From an uncultured Clostridia bacterium (lineage in GTDB: Bacteria; Bacillota; Clostridia; TANB77; CAG-508): a stretch of 64,000 nucleotides of DNA. Location: assembly GCA_947623595.1 (NCBI GenBank), contig CANQHC010000003.1:1-64000 (forward strand), read 5' to 3'. Under the pieces are notes generated by a model. The model saw only the letters and a program-made list of their open reading frames with translations, searched no databases and was not told the DNA's origin. Positions 17,422-26,782 of the stretch are shown in pieces. Position numbers and translations under genes: made by a program. Position 1 is the first letter of the stretch. Every line of letters begins with the position of its first letter.

Positions 17422-18229
17422 TTAATTTAAAACATCTGGAATTTCTTTTCTTAATTTTTTATATGCCCAAATTGTTGCTAATAATAGTATCCCAGTTATA
17501 ATAACAAAATATAATAACCTTTTTGGTTGTTCAAAAAACCAAATATGATTTATAAAACAATTTCTAAATCCACTTGTTAAATAAGTAACAGGGTTTAACA
17601 TTAAAAGTTTCTTTAGCCATTGTATTTTGATTGTATCAGGATTCCATATTACACCTGATAGCCAAAATACTGCTGTTACCATAGCCTTTACTAAATTTCC
17701 AAAATCTTTACTCATAGAAGAAAGAAGAGATGAAAATAGGCTCCAAATTGTAAAGAAAATAAACATTAGTAACATATAAAATGGCATTTGAATAATATAA
17801 ACTGTAGGCATATGTCCAAATACTGTAAAAATTACAATTACTATTAATATTAAAATTAAATGTACTAAAAATTTTGAAATGCTAACAAATGTGGGTATTG
17901 TAGAAACCGGGAATTTCATTTTAGTTACCAAATAGCTATACTTTCTAATAGTATCTGTACCAGATGTTAGCATATCACTCATATAAAACCATGGTACTAC
18001 CCCCGCAACTAACCATAGGAAAAAAGGATACCCGATTTACATCTTTTCCTGCTCTTAAACCTATTTCAAAAGCAAACCAATAAACAAATATTGTTACTGC
18101 TGGTTTTATAATGGCCCATGCCCATCCTAAAGCTGCACCTCTATATGTTTTAACTAAATCTGCCTTTGCTAATTTTAAAATTTGTTGTCCATAAGTAATA
18201 TGGTCTTTTATTATATCTCCTAATATCAT
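17422..18229 (-). CDS. tagG: Teichoic acid ABC exporter permease TagG; one +1 shift at CGG
   Basis: This is an ABC-2 type permease with about six membrane helices. The N-terminal amphipathic region LVKTYRGAALGWAWAIIKPA is typical of polysaccharide exporters. After GKDVN the zero frame meets CGG at 18034-18032 and would end within 20 codons. Skipping the C gives N-G-Y-P-F-F-L-W-L-V-A-G, the family's PYFLWL-like segment, then SDMLTSGTDTIRKYSYLV and KMKFPVSTIP. Span 808 nt equals 269 codons plus one base (268 residues, normal). First gene of the teichoic acid operon; a promoter is not obvious. Confidence 0.9.
18032..18034 (-). other. +1 frameshift site: CGG read as (C)GGG glycine in tagG
   Basis: Zero frame GTA AAT CGG GTA. 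Skipping the C gives V-N-G-Y-P-F-F. It is the only CGGG case and lies at codon 66 of a membrane export gene. Confidence 0.85.
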
Positions 18230-18330
18230 TTGTTATTCTCCTCTTGTTTTATGTAAGTTTTTCTTTCATATTTTAACCGTTATTATCATATCATACCTAA
18301 AACTGTTTTTCAACCAATTATGCCATATAC

Positions 18331-18363
18331 AAAAAAAATAGTTAGCTTTTTATACTAACCATT
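18331..18363 (-). terminator. Terminator of the HAD phosphatase gene
   Basis: Minus-strand stem AAATGGTTAG / CTAACTATTT followed by a run of eight Ts. Confidence 0.75.
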
Positions 18364-18383
18364 TTATATAAATAAATTTAATT

Positions 18384-19190
18384 TTATTTACCTAACTTTT
18401 CTAAGAACATAGCAACTCCATCTTCTTCGTTAGAACCAGTTATTTCATCTGCTTCTTTTTTTACTTCTTCATTAGCATTTTTCATAGCCACACTATGTCC
18501 AGCTACTTTGAACATTGGAATATCATTATAGCTATCTCCAATAGCTACTACATCTTTCAAATCAATATTTAGTATTTTGCAAAATTGTTTAATAGCTTTT
18601 CCTTTGCTAGAGTCTTCATTTGCAATATCATAATAAATCTTTCCCGTAGGTAAAATGTTTTTATTAGTTAAACTTTTATGCTGATTTTTTATAGAGACCT
18701 TATTAATTTTTTCAATTTCTGGTTTTAACTTTTTTATCTTTTCAAAATTCTCATCTGCAATTACACACTGAACAATATTATTTTCTTTTATAAAATTTTC
18801 AACATTATTAGGCATCTCCATTTCTGAACCATCAAATCTTTGTAATTTATTTACTACTCTATAATCTCCAACATTCATAATAAAATTAGCATCAACTTGT
18901 TCAGCCATCTTATACAATTTTATGCAAGCATCTTTATCCATGCAATCTTCATAAAGTACCTTTTTGGTTTCATAATTATAAATTGCCCCACCATTTGAGA
19001 CAATAATATACCTACTAGCATTACAATCTCTGCTTAAATTTTCTGTATATTTTCTTGGTCTTCCAGAGCATAATACTACTAAAACTCCTTTATTAGTTAT
19101 ATTTTTTATTGCACTTTTATTTCTAGTAGAAATTTCCTTTTTATTATTCCTTAAAGTACCATCAATATCAATGAATATAGCTTTATACAT
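18384..19190 (-). CDS. HAD-superfamily phosphatase (Cof/YidA type)
   Basis: About 268 residues. HAD motif I IFIDIDGTL is at the N-terminus, motif II VLCSGRP, the type IIB cap in the middle, then motif III lysine and motif IV VAIGDSYNDIPMF. Such enzymes dephosphorylate sugar phosphates or cofactors; the substrate cannot be told from sequence. The start at 19190 is preferred because GGAG lies eight bases before it; GTG at 19199 is the alternative. It lies 18 bases downstream of rdgB. Confidence 0.85.
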   Translation of the reverse strand: MYKAIFIDIDGTLRNNKKEISTRNKSAIKNITNKGVLVVLCSGRPRKYTENLSRDCNASRYIIVSNGGAIYNYETKKVLYEDCMDKDACIKLYKMAEQVDANFIMNVGDYRVVNKLQRFDGSEMEMPNNVENFIKENNIVQCVIADENFEKIKKLKPEIEKINKVSIKNQHKSLTNKNILPTGKIYYDIANEDSSKGKAIKQFCKILNIDLKDVVAIGDSYNDIPMFKVAGHSVAMKNANEEVKKEADEITGSNEEDGVAMFLEKLGK

Positions 19191-19216
19191 ACTCATCACT
19201 CCATTTTATTATTTCT

Positions 19217-19801
19217 TTAAAAAGTAATAAAAGTTAATTTTTTTCTTATATTTTCTAATGCTATTTTTCTTGCACTAATTTGATTTTTCTCCTCTGGTGA
19301 TAGCTCTGCCATAGTTTTTCCATTTTCTAATTCAAAAATTTCATCAAATCCAAATCCATTATTTCCTCTAACATCACTTGCTACATACCCTTCGATTATT
19401 CCCTGTTCTGTAATAGTTTTTTCTCCGTTTGAAATCGAAATTGCAGTAACAAATTTGATTTTTCTTTTTTCCTTTGTTACTCCTTGTAACTTTTGAAGGA
19501 TAGCTAAATTTCTATCTCTATCTGTTCCTTCATGCCATCTCTTAGAATATACACCTGGAAATCCATTCAAATATTCTATTTCTATTCCTGAATCATCTGC
19601 AATACAAGTTCTTCCATTTAATCTTTTAGCAATTGTTTCTGCTTTTAAAATAGAATTACCTGCAAAAGTGGGTGCATTTTCTTCCACTTCTGAATCTATT
19701 GAAAATTCTTTTACTGATATTATTTTATATTCATTTAAAATTTCCTGTACTTCTCTAATTTTCCCTTCATTCCCAGAAGCAACAACAATTTCTTTTTTCA
19801 T
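19217..19801 (-). CDS. rdgB: XTP/dITP diphosphatase (RdgB/HAM1)
   Basis: 194 residues. The opening VASGNEGKIREVQEIL, the ADDSGIEIEYLNGFPGVYSKRW catalytic block and GNNGFGFDEIF are the family hallmarks. It hydrolyses non-canonical purine triphosphates such as XTP, ITP and dITP to keep them out of nucleic acid. It is followed closely by a HAD phosphatase, probably in one transcript. Confidence 0.93.
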   Translation of the reverse strand: MKKEIVVASGNEGKIREVQEILNEYKIISVKEFSIDSEVEENAPTFAGNSILKAETIAKRLNGRTCIADDSGIEIEYLNGFPGVYSKRWHEGTDRDRNLAILQKLQGVTKEKRKIKFVTAISISNGEKTITEQGIIEGYVASDVRGNNGFGFDEIFELENGKTMAELSPEEKNQISARKIALENIRKKLTFITF

Positions 19802-19968
19802 AATTTATTAAAATATTCTCCCTATTCTATCCATCAATTCATATTAATTTTTCAATATAATATTACTCTTTTTGTATTGATTGGTTCTTAAATATCAATA
19901 AAAGCTATCTTATTTTTATTATATAACATCTTTTTTATATGAGCAATAAAAATATAATAAAATATGTA

Positions 19969-20541
19969 TTAGAAGTTTTTTATATATCTATATACTTCTC
20001 CCCAATTGTTCACTTCTGTTATGTATTCATTTTCTTCTAATTTTACTAAATTAGTATCTCTAAAATATAAAACTTTTATTTTAGCATCTGCCAAACTTTT
20101 CACTATTTTCCAGTCATCATCAATCATAATATCTACTTGTTCGTTTTTGCAAACTTCTGCTTTATTTTTACATTTCCAATAATATTTATCAAATTTAATA
20201 TTATTTTCATCTAACAATCTAATTGCATCATCTTTCATTTCTGTCAGATCTCCACCTCTGGCAGTTATTACTATAAATTCATTGTTCTGATCTTTTAGCA
20301 AATTATATACTGCTAAAAATCCAGACATTAAATTGCTTTGCTTTGATATTGTCAAAAAGTAATCATTTATAAATTTTTCTTTTTGTAAATCAGACCAACT
20401 ATATCTATCCTGAAATTTTGGTTCTTCTTTATTTACTAAATTATTTCCCTTTAAAACGTCAATGTCGAAAATTTCCTCATATGTTCTAAATGTAACTTGA
20501 CTATCTATAACTACTCCATCTAAATCTATTCCTATTTTCAC
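19969..20541 (-). CDS. 5'(3')-deoxyribonucleotidase-like HAD protein (NT5C family)
   Basis: 190 residues. Motif I is KIGIDLDGVVIDS, motif II FIVITARGG, and VDIMIDDDWKIVKSLAD supplies the motif IV acids. Related proteins remove phosphate from deoxynucleotides or act on unknown small phosphates. The gene stands alone with about 170 non-coding bases on each side. Confidence 0.75.
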   Translation of the reverse strand: MKIGIDLDGVVIDSQVTFRTYEEIFDIDVLKGNNLVNKEEPKFQDRYSWSDLQKEKFINDYFLTISKQSNLMSGFLAVYNLLKDQNNEFIVITARGGDLTEMKDDAIRLLDENNIKFDKYYWKCKNKAEVCKNEQVDIMIDDDWKIVKSLADAKIKVLYFRDTNLVKLEENEYITEVNNWGEVYRYIKNF

Positions 20542-20620
20542 AATAACTCCTCCTTATTTTCTACTTATAATAAATTAAAACACGAACAATTAATTGATGA
20601 AGATTCCTATCATTATAAAA

Positions 20621-20657
20621 AATATGTAGTAGATAAAAATCTCCTACATATTTTTTT
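20621..20657 (-). terminator. Bidirectional terminator after gltX
   Basis: Stem AATATGTAG / CTACATATT around a loop, with T runs on both strands. Confidence 0.8.
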
Positions 20658-20733
20658 TATAATTTCAATGAATTATAAAGATTTAGCATAATGTGATTAT
20701 ATAAGAATCTAACTAATCTGTCAATTATCCTAA

Positions 20734-22383
20734 TTAAAGTAATTTTACTCTTTCTACTAATTCATCTTTTCCTAGAATTCTAAGAATTTCATACAAATCA
20801 GGAGTCATTGAAGAAGTTGTAATTCCAACTCTTATTATCGTAGCTATATCTGTAATATTTCCTTTAAATTTATCAGGTTTTTCTTTATATTCTTTCATAT
20901 TACCAGCATATCCATATTTTACTGCAACTTCTTTCATTTTATTAAACCATACATCTTTATCATCTTCAGCAGAATAATAGTTATTTATATAGTCATTTAA
21001 TATTATTTTAATTTCATTTATATCTTTTATATTTTGCCATTGATATTCTTTTTTGCATTCATCAAATAATTCTTTAAACATATACCAATTCAATTTTTTT
21101 ACATCTGCATAATTTGAAAAATCTTTTCTTGGTTTCTTTTGCTCTCTTTCTATGTTTAAAACTTTTATACTATATTCTTTATTTTTACTAAGCAAATCAT
21201 AAAACTCATGATCATATTCCTTAGTCCAATCTAATAAATTATCATATAATTCTACTGCTTTCATTTTTGAAATACAATTTTTAGAAATATTTATTAGTTT
21301 TGCTGTATCAAATAATGGACTACTTCCAACTTTTGAAAAAGAAAATTCAAATTCATCTAATGAAGCATCTGGATTAGCTAATCTCCAACTTTCAAAATTA
21401 GTATTAGCTATTGTCATCAAGTATTCTTGCAATGCAACTGTAGGATATCCTCTTCTACGATAACTTTCAACAGTAAAGTCAGTATCTTTTCTTTTACTTA
21501 TTTTTCTTTTTACTCCATTAGAGTCCACAATCATGATTAAGCCCAAATGAGCATATTTAGGTTGTTCAAATCCAAATTTATTAAATAATTCTATATGTAC
21601 TGGCACAGAAGATAGCCAATCTTCTCCTCTCAATACGTGAGTTGTTCTCATTAGATGGTCATCTACTACGTGGGCAAAATGATACACTGGTATTCCATTA
21701 CTTTTTACTAAAACAATATCTTGATCATTCTCTGGAAATGTAACCTTGCCTTTAACTAAATCTTTAAATTGTATTTTTTTATCATAATTTCCTGTTGATT
21801 TTAATCTAATTGTATATGGAATTCCTTCTTTTATCTTTTTTGCTCTTTCTTCATTATCTAAATGTCTGCATCTAGCATATTCACCATAATATCCAATTCT
21901 ATCCTTTATTTTCTTTTGCTTTTCTCTTATTTCATCTAATTCCTCTGCATTACAAAAACAAGGATATGCCATTCCATTTTCGATTAAATATTTTATAAAT
22001 GTATCATATATATCTTTTCTTTTACTTTGTATGTATGGTCCATAATCTCCATTTTGCTCTGTTGGTGAAATAACCCCTTCATTATATTCTAATCCTAACA
22101 TTTTTATAGCATTTACAATGCCATCTATTCCACCTTCAACTTCTCTTTTTTGGTCTGTATCTTCTATTCTTAAATAAAATACTCCATTTGTTTGTTGTGG
22201 CAACTTATTTTCTATAAAACAAGATAACATATTACCCATATGTACAAATCCTGTTGGACTAGGGGCATATCTAGAAACTACTGCGCCTTCTGGTAAATTT
22301 CTTTTAGGATATTCCTTTTCATAATCTTCTATTGTTTTTGTTACATTTGGAAACATCAATTCCGCTAATTCTTTATTTGTCAA
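20734..22383 (-). CDS. gltX: Glutamyl-tRNA synthetase
   Basis: Class I synthetase of about 549 residues. The HIGH-region RYAPSPTGFVHMGN, the discriminating segment FYLRIEDTDQKRE, VDDHLMRTTHVLRGEDWL and the KMSKS variant KRKISKRKD are present, followed by an alpha-helical anticodon-binding domain. The TTG at 22383 has AAAGG eight bases upstream; the GTG at 22392 lies inside that ribosome site, so the TTG start is preferred but not certain. The long form with an extended middle part resembles a clostridial GltX subfamily. Confidence 0.93.
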   Translation of the reverse strand: MTNKELAELMFPNVTKTIEDYEKEYPKRNLPEGAVVSRYAPSPTGFVHMGNMLSCFIENKLPQQTNGVFYLRIEDTDQKREVEGGIDGIVNAIKMLGLEYNEGVISPTEQNGDYGPYIQSKRKDIYDTFIKYLIENGMAYPCFCNAEELDEIREKQKKIKDRIGYYGEYARCRHLDNEERAKKIKEGIPYTIRLKSTGNYDKKIQFKDLVKGKVTFPENDQDIVLVKSNGIPVYHFAHVVDDHLMRTTHVLRGEDWLSSVPVHIELFNKFGFEQPKYAHLGLIMIVDSNGVKRKISKRKDTDFTVESYRRRGYPTVALQEYLMTIANTNFESWRLANPDASLDEFEFSFSKVGSSPLFDTAKLINISKNCISKMKAVELYDNLLDWTKEYDHEFYDLLSKNKEYSIKVLNIEREQKKPRKDFSNYADVKKLNWYMFKELFDECKKEYQWQNIKDINEIKIILNDYINNYYSAEDDKDVWFNKMKEVAVKYGYAGNMKEYKEKPDKFKGNITDIATIIRVGITTSSMTPDLYEILRILGKDELVERVKLL

Positions 22384-22658
22384 TTTAATCACCTTTCCTT
22401 TATCTTTTTTTTAATCATATCCATTGTTGGAAATTTTTTTCTATACTATTTTCAGCATCTATAACAATTATTCTCTAACTTCTTTTAAAAAAAGAACTTT
22501 CTTGTATATTTGTTTATCTCCTTTATTCCAAAACTGCAATAATATCATCTGAATCAATTATAATACAATCATCATTTAATATTATAACACTTTTTGTAAT
22601 ATTTGTTTTACTTTTTTAATTAATACATATCTTTTTTATAATTTCATTGTATTTAATC

Positions 22659-23261
22659 CTACAAATTCATTGCTCTAGCAACTTTGGGCAATGGCTGGAT
22701 TTTTAAATCAAATTTATTTTCTAGTTCATTTGCATAACTGTGAAAATTTTTTTCATCGCCATTCTTAAATTCCAACTCCATTTCCATAAAATTTTGTTTC
22801 TTTTCCCCTTTAATCATAATTCCTCTATCAAATGAAAGCTCCACCATACAATTTTCTTTTATTTTTAACTCATATGCATTTCTATAAAACTTTAAAATAC
22901 ATAGTTCTATTAATTCTTCTTTTCTCAATTTTTCACATAACTCTCTTGGGGCTCCAATATTTGGAAATTTTTCTAATGCTTTATATATATTATCTTCTTT
23001 TATTTCGTACTCTTCTCTCTTTTTACAATTACTATCACTCTTTTGTTCAATCTTTAAACAACATATACTATCTTCATTTTGTTTTCTTTTTCTTAAAGCT
23101 CCTTTTATTTTCTTAATTGTTCCATTAATATCATCATAATATATTGCTTCCATATCTATTTTAAATTCATTTATTATATATTGAGCAACAAATTCTGAGT
23201 TAACAATATTCTTAATTTTTTCTTCATTTATTAACCATTTATATTCTTGTTCCATTTTCAT
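22659..23261 (-). CDS. CYTH-domain (triphosphate tunnel) protein
   Basis: 200 residues. The EQEYKWLI start matches the ExExK signature of CYTH/TTM proteins, followed by alternating charged strands (ALRKRKQN, CCLKIEQKS, REEYEI, YELKIKENCMVELSFDRG, MEMELEFKNG) that would line the tunnel. Family members hydrolyse inorganic triphosphate or make cAMP or thiamine triphosphate. No HD or CHAD partner is present, so the substrate is open. It is 22 bases downstream of the TPR protein gene. Confidence 0.8.
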   Translation of the reverse strand: MKMEQEYKWLINEEKIKNIVNSEFVAQYIINEFKIDMEAIYYDDINGTIKKIKGALRKRKQNEDSICCLKIEQKSDSNCKKREEYEIKEDNIYKALEKFPNIGAPRELCEKLRKEELIELCILKFYRNAYELKIKENCMVELSFDRGIMIKGEKKQNFMEMELEFKNGDEKNFHSYANELENKFDLKIQPLPKVARAMNL

Positions 23262-23283
23262 TACTCCTCAGATATTATATTAT

Positions 23284-24165
23284 TTAATCTTTTATTTCAA
23301 TTTCTATAAATGTTATAAAAGATGGCACACTCCATAATAGATATAATAAATCATTAATTATAATACTAGCTTCTTCCATTGAGCCTGGTGCATAATATTC
23401 AATATTATCTGCATTTTTTTGCATTGATATTTCATTTTTTAGAATTTTAATTATATAAGGATTAGTTTCTTGTACATCTTTTAAGAATTTTTTTGTCTCT
23501 TTATAATTTCCTTTTTTAAAGTTCATTATTGCCATAGGAAATAGCATAAATGCTGAATCTTCATTATATTTCTTATATAACTTTTCACATTCTTCAAATT
23601 TTTCTAAAATACAATATAAACATATTAGCGTATATCGTATTCCCAAGTTGTCACTTTCGCATAATTTTAGCATTTCTTCACATTCATTTATAGCTTCTGT
23701 GTATCTACCTAAGTCTATTAAAATTGTAATCTTCTTATTTCTAGCTCTCATATAGGGTCTGGTTTCTAATATTCCCCAAAAATCTCCTATGTTTTCTTTG
23801 TCAAATATATTCTCTTTTTCTAATAATTTTGTTGCATGTTCAATAATATTATTATATTTTTCTAATTTCTTAATCTGATGTTCTTCAAAGTCTGCAATAA
23901 AACTTTCAGCATCGATATTATCTGGATATATTTCTAATGCTTGCTTCGCTAATTTTATCGCTTTTGTTTTTGATGTAGCCTCAAATGCTTCTTCTAATAA
24001 ATCATTCGATTGAAATTTAGGATCATCATCAAATTCGATTTCGTTATTATTCAATTTTTGTATAAAATTCTTCATTTCTTTTTCCATTTGTTCTTCATTA
24101 TCAAAATCAAATTGTTCCAAATATTTATGCATTTGTAAAAATATTTTTTCCGTTTCTTTACTCAT
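23284..24165 (-). CDS. Tetratricopeptide-like repeat protein
   Basis: 293 residues and acidic. Helix-pair repeats are seen at AIKLAKQALEIYPDNIDAESFIADFEE, then YTEAINECEEMLKLCESDN, then FEECEKLYKKYNED and NYKETKKFLKDVQETNP. Similar TPR proteins are common in Firmicutes and have no defined activity; a scaffold role is likely. A helical start (KEMKNFIQKLNNNEIEFDDDP) precedes the repeats. It sits beside the CYTH gene and recombinase remnants, so it may be old mobile-element cargo. Confidence 0.65.
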   Translation of the reverse strand: MSKETEKIFLQMHKYLEQFDFDNEEQMEKEMKNFIQKLNNNEIEFDDDPKFQSNDLLEEAFEATSKTKAIKLAKQALEIYPDNIDAESFIADFEEHQIKKLEKYNNIIEHATKLLEKENIFDKENIGDFWGILETRPYMRARNKKITILIDLGRYTEAINECEEMLKLCESDNLGIRYTLICLYCILEKFEECEKLYKKYNEDSAFMLFPMAIMNFKKGNYKETKKFLKDVQETNPYIIKILKNEISMQKNADNIEYYAPGSMEEASIIINDLLYLLWSVPSFITFIEIEIKD

Positions 24166-24196
24166 ATAATTCTCCCCCCTCTTTTTAGTTTATTTA

Positions 24197-24409
24197 CTAA
24201 ATAATATCACATTCGACGCGAATTCTCAACCCATTTCTCAATACCTTATTCAATTTTCCCTTTTCATCATATCCACCAATTATCACATAACCTACTAAAT
24301 CATTAAAAATTTCTTGGTCAAATTCTTCCATGATATCTTTTGAATTTAATAACTCTTCAATCTTTATTAAACCATCTGAGATAGTAGGTAAGAGTATCAT
24401 TATTTTCAT
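24197..24409 (-). pseudogene. C-terminal remnant of a large serine recombinase
   Basis: 70 residues. The stretch EEFDQEIFNDLVGYVIIGGYDEKGK resembles the end of the recombinase domain of large serine integrases from clostridial elements (F-D-x-x-I-F-x-x-L-V-x-x-V-I-I-G). The catalytic N-terminal domain is absent. The ATG overlaps the stop of the upstream remnant (TAATG), suggesting former co-translation. It may simply be an open leftover of a lost element. Confidence 0.55.
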
Positions 24410-24410
24410 T

Positions 24411-24533
24411 ATTCTTCATCAGAAAACTCCGCATCCTGCCAATTTGTTCTAACATCTGTCATTAGTTTTTTTAAACTTTCTTCTGTATATTCCTGTCCTG
24501 AAGTTATTGTATCAATGTTCCAATATTTATTTT
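24411..24533 (-). pseudogene. C-terminal fragment of an unidentified gene
   Basis: About 40 codons (NKYWNIDTITSGQEYTEESL...WQDAEFSDEE) end at TAA coupled to the next ATG. The frame is closed by a TAA immediately upstream and has no start, so it is the tail of a deleted gene. It lies between the recombinase remnant and the displaced rlmD end. Confidence 0.5.
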
Positions 24534-24633
24534 AATTTTAAAAATTTTAATCATTTTTATCAATTTTTAAGTCTTTTTTAGGTATTCTTTTTAGTAGGTA
24601 GAAACATTTCGATTTTGTTTATTTTTCAGTAGC

Positions 24634-24680
24634 TTACTTTAACTCGAGAACACATACACACTCCACATGTGTTCATGTAA
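24634..24680 (-). pseudogene. Displaced original 3' end of rlmD (distal attachment site)
   Basis: On the minus strand the bases encode T-H-V-E-C-V-C-V-L-E-L-K-stop, homologous to the last residues of the rlmD product (SHVECVAVLNLK). The gene's own end now lies 4.1 kb away, as expected when an element integrates within the 3' end and brings a replacement tail. Confidence 0.8.
24656..24671. repeat. Attachment-site core, left copy (16-bp direct repeat)
   Basis: ACACACTCCACATGTG is repeated exactly at 28735-28750 and marks the two ends of the integrated element. It falls in the HVEC(V) codons of the rlmD 3' end. Confidence 0.82.
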
Positions 24681-24815
24681 AAATCCTTTGAGATTTTTTG
24701 TGATTAGCCCAGTAACTTTAATGCCTTAAAATTCTAGTAAATTTTGATACTTTTTTAGTTAATTTTAGTAATAATAATGTTTTCAAATTTTAAGGCTTTT
24801 TTGTAAATTGTTTTT

Positions 24816-24839
24816 ACTTTGGTTAGATTTTTGTTAGAT
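24816..24839 (+). repeat. 24-bp repeat, left copy (candidate integrase arm site)
   Basis: Begins ACTTTGGTTAGATTTTT and matches 28628-28651 at 23 of 24 positions, in direct orientation, about 145 bp inside the left core. A short inverse relative (AAATCTAAC) lies at 27239-27247 beside the integrase gene. Confidence 0.6.
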
Positions 24840-24854
24840 GTTTTTATAACAGAA

Positions 24855-24874
24855 TACCTACTATTTATAATATT
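24855..24874 (-). repeat. 20-bp inverted repeat partner of 27220-27239
   Basis: TACCTACTATTTATAATATT is the exact reverse complement of 27220-27239, directly before the integrase gene. It ends downstream of the cargo genes. Likely protein-binding or recombination site; function inferred. Confidence 0.6.
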
Positions 24875-24904
24875 TTCTAAATTAGTTATTTTTTATAATT
24901 TTAT

Positions 24905-25610
24905 TCATAAATTATTTTTTTTCATTATTCTAATTATTGTATGCATTTGACTAACATTATATTTGAAATTATAATCTAGCCATTCAAGACCGCCATGTAT
25001 ATCTGCATATATTAGTTTTTCAATATCTTTATCGATTTCTTTTTTAGAATGTTTTTTATAACTATTTACTACTATTTCAAATTTCCTATAATCTAAATTT
25101 TCTACATCTCCACCAGACCAATACCAAGCAACTTGTATTAATTCAATAGTTGGATTTATATATCCACTTGCTTTCCAGTCAATAATAAATGGTCTATACT
25201 CTTGCCACATTACATTTTTTCTATCAAGATCAGTATGACTAATAATTAAATTATCATTAGCATATCTAACAGCTTTATTTGATTTTTCGTTTAGTTCATA
25301 TAGTAAATCAATATTTTTTATTTTCTTCATTTGCCAATTTCAAATAGTTATTCCATTCAAATTGTTTTGTATTAATATTTTTTCTTCTATTATCTTCAAT
25401 TTTCGAAAAATTAATATTATGAATTTTTGCTAATTCTTCTCCTATTATTTTACAATGTTCTTCAGTTATTTGTTCAGCTTTTAAAATTTTACCTTCTAGC
25501 CAATCAAAAGCCATGAAATATCTATTGTTTATTTTTTTCATAATATCATCATTTTTTAATTTTATAGCTCCTATAGCTGTTATGCCATTTTCTTTTGCAA
25601 TGTCAGTCAC
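24905..25610 (-). pseudogene. Aminoglycoside/choline-type phosphotransferase, frameshifted and 5'-truncated
   Basis: The second part holds the APH catalytic motif SHTDLDRKNVMW and the metal-binding IIDWKASGY. The first part includes YFMAFDWLEGK and EELAKIHNINF. They are in different frames. The shift is at a run of six Ts on the plus strand (25314-25319); one base fewer would join EENK-N-IDLLYEL. This is an ordinary homopolymer slip, not a CGG site. The N-terminal nucleotide-binding residues are missing, and open frame upstream (AYSNFVFSEKV) runs into the truncated GNAT gene, so a deletion fused the two. Confidence 0.75.
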
Positions 25611-25915
25611 CTTTTCTGAAAATACAAAATTTGAATATGCCTCTTGCCTTTTCCTTGATATTTTTTATATATTCTAAATGCTTCTAAATAAACTCTTTTA
25701 TTTGGTATAGTTTCTGTTTCCAACTCATGATTTTTGTAGTTTACAGTTATTTCTCCAATGATACTTTCATTATTTTCAATTATAAAAACATCTATTTCTT
25801 GTTTTATTAACTCTTCTACTCTCTTATTCTTATATTTAATCCACATTTTTTCATTATCTGGAAACAACTTTTTTAATTTTTCAAATTCTTCTATTTTTAT
25901 TTTTCTAAATTCCAT
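25607..25915 (-). pseudogene. GNAT acetyltransferase, C-terminally truncated
   Basis: 102 residues. The N-terminal part of a GNAT domain is seen through the acetyl-CoA loop YQGKGK, after which the expected helix and last strands are absent and the sequence passes into phosphotransferase coding in another frame. It probably lost its second half in the same deletion that removed the start of the phosphotransferase. It overlaps that gene by four bases. Confidence 0.65.
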
Positions 25916-25932
25916 TATTTTTCCAATCTATA

Positions 25933-26472
25933 TTATTTTAATTTTTTTATAAATTTTATTAACTCTTTTGTTGCTTCTTCTGGCAATTTTCCATTTATAT
26001 CAAATTTATTTTCTATCTTACCATATATTTTTTTATAATATGCAATATCTTTTTTTATATCTTTAAGATAATATTCTTGTTCTTCAATATTACTTATATT
26101 AATTGGGTATATTTTATCCTCTTCATCTGCATATACAAGTCTTTTCAATATATTTTCAGGCTTATCTTGAATTTGAATTGCTAATATATCTTTATCTTTT
26201 ATTATATCATTAATAAATCTGGAGTAATTTATTACAGAAACTGCAATAACAACATTATCAACATATTTATCTATAATTTTCCTTAAAATATCCCCTCTTC
26301 TTTTATGCCTTTCATAATCAAATGGATACTCTAATTTAAAATTATCTATTTTTCCATATTGTTTTTTTATTTCTTCATCTAAATCATCAAAATCATATCC
26401 TATTTTTTTACTCAATAGCTTACCTATTGTAGATTTTCCAACGTTTGATATTCCAAATAATAAAATTTTCAT
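25933..26472 (-). CDS. P-loop kinase of shikimate/adenylate kinase type
   Basis: 179 residues. Walker A is GISNVGKSTIGKLLSKKIG, followed by the acidic DFDDLDEEI, as in shikimate and gluconate kinases. A later basic segment (PENILKRLVY) could be the lid. The substrate cannot be inferred. It is the only intact cargo gene of the integrated element and may be a small-molecule or antibiotic kinase. It lies 17 bases upstream of the GNAT fragment. Confidence 0.65.
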   Translation of the reverse strand: MKILLFGISNVGKSTIGKLLSKKIGYDFDDLDEEIKKQYGKIDNFKLEYPFDYERHKRRGDILRKIIDKYVDNVVIAVSVINYSRFINDIIKDKDILAIQIQDKPENILKRLVYADEEDKIYPINISNIEEQEYYLKDIKKDIAYYKKIYGKIENKFDINGKLPEEATKELIKFIKKLK

Positions 26473-26552
26473 ATTTCCCTTTTAATTTTTTATAACCTTA
26501 TAATACTAATTGCTCATATTCTAACATAATTACTATATTGTAAAATTAAAAA

Positions 26553-26643
26553 TTCCTCGTACTTTCATACGAGGAACGTGTATTCTTTCGTGCCGGTACA
26601 CAATATAAAATATATTGCACGGCAAATGTATTCTAAATACATT
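26553..26643. repeat. Three tandem hairpins
   Basis: Stem 1 is TTCCTCGTA / TACGAGGAA. Stem 2 is TGCCG...AATATA / TATATT...CGGCA. Stem 3 is AATGTATT / AATACATT. The first could end transcription of an incoming transcript; the rest have no obvious function. Confidence 0.6.
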
Positions 26644-26782
26644 ATAATATATATTATGCACTAAAGTCAAGAAAAATACTCAATTTTTTATAAACATTTT
26701 TTGCGTTACTTTTTAACATATTTGGTAGTTTTTTTATCGTTTCATAATGTTATTTTTTTCTATTTTTCAAATTTTGAAAAAT

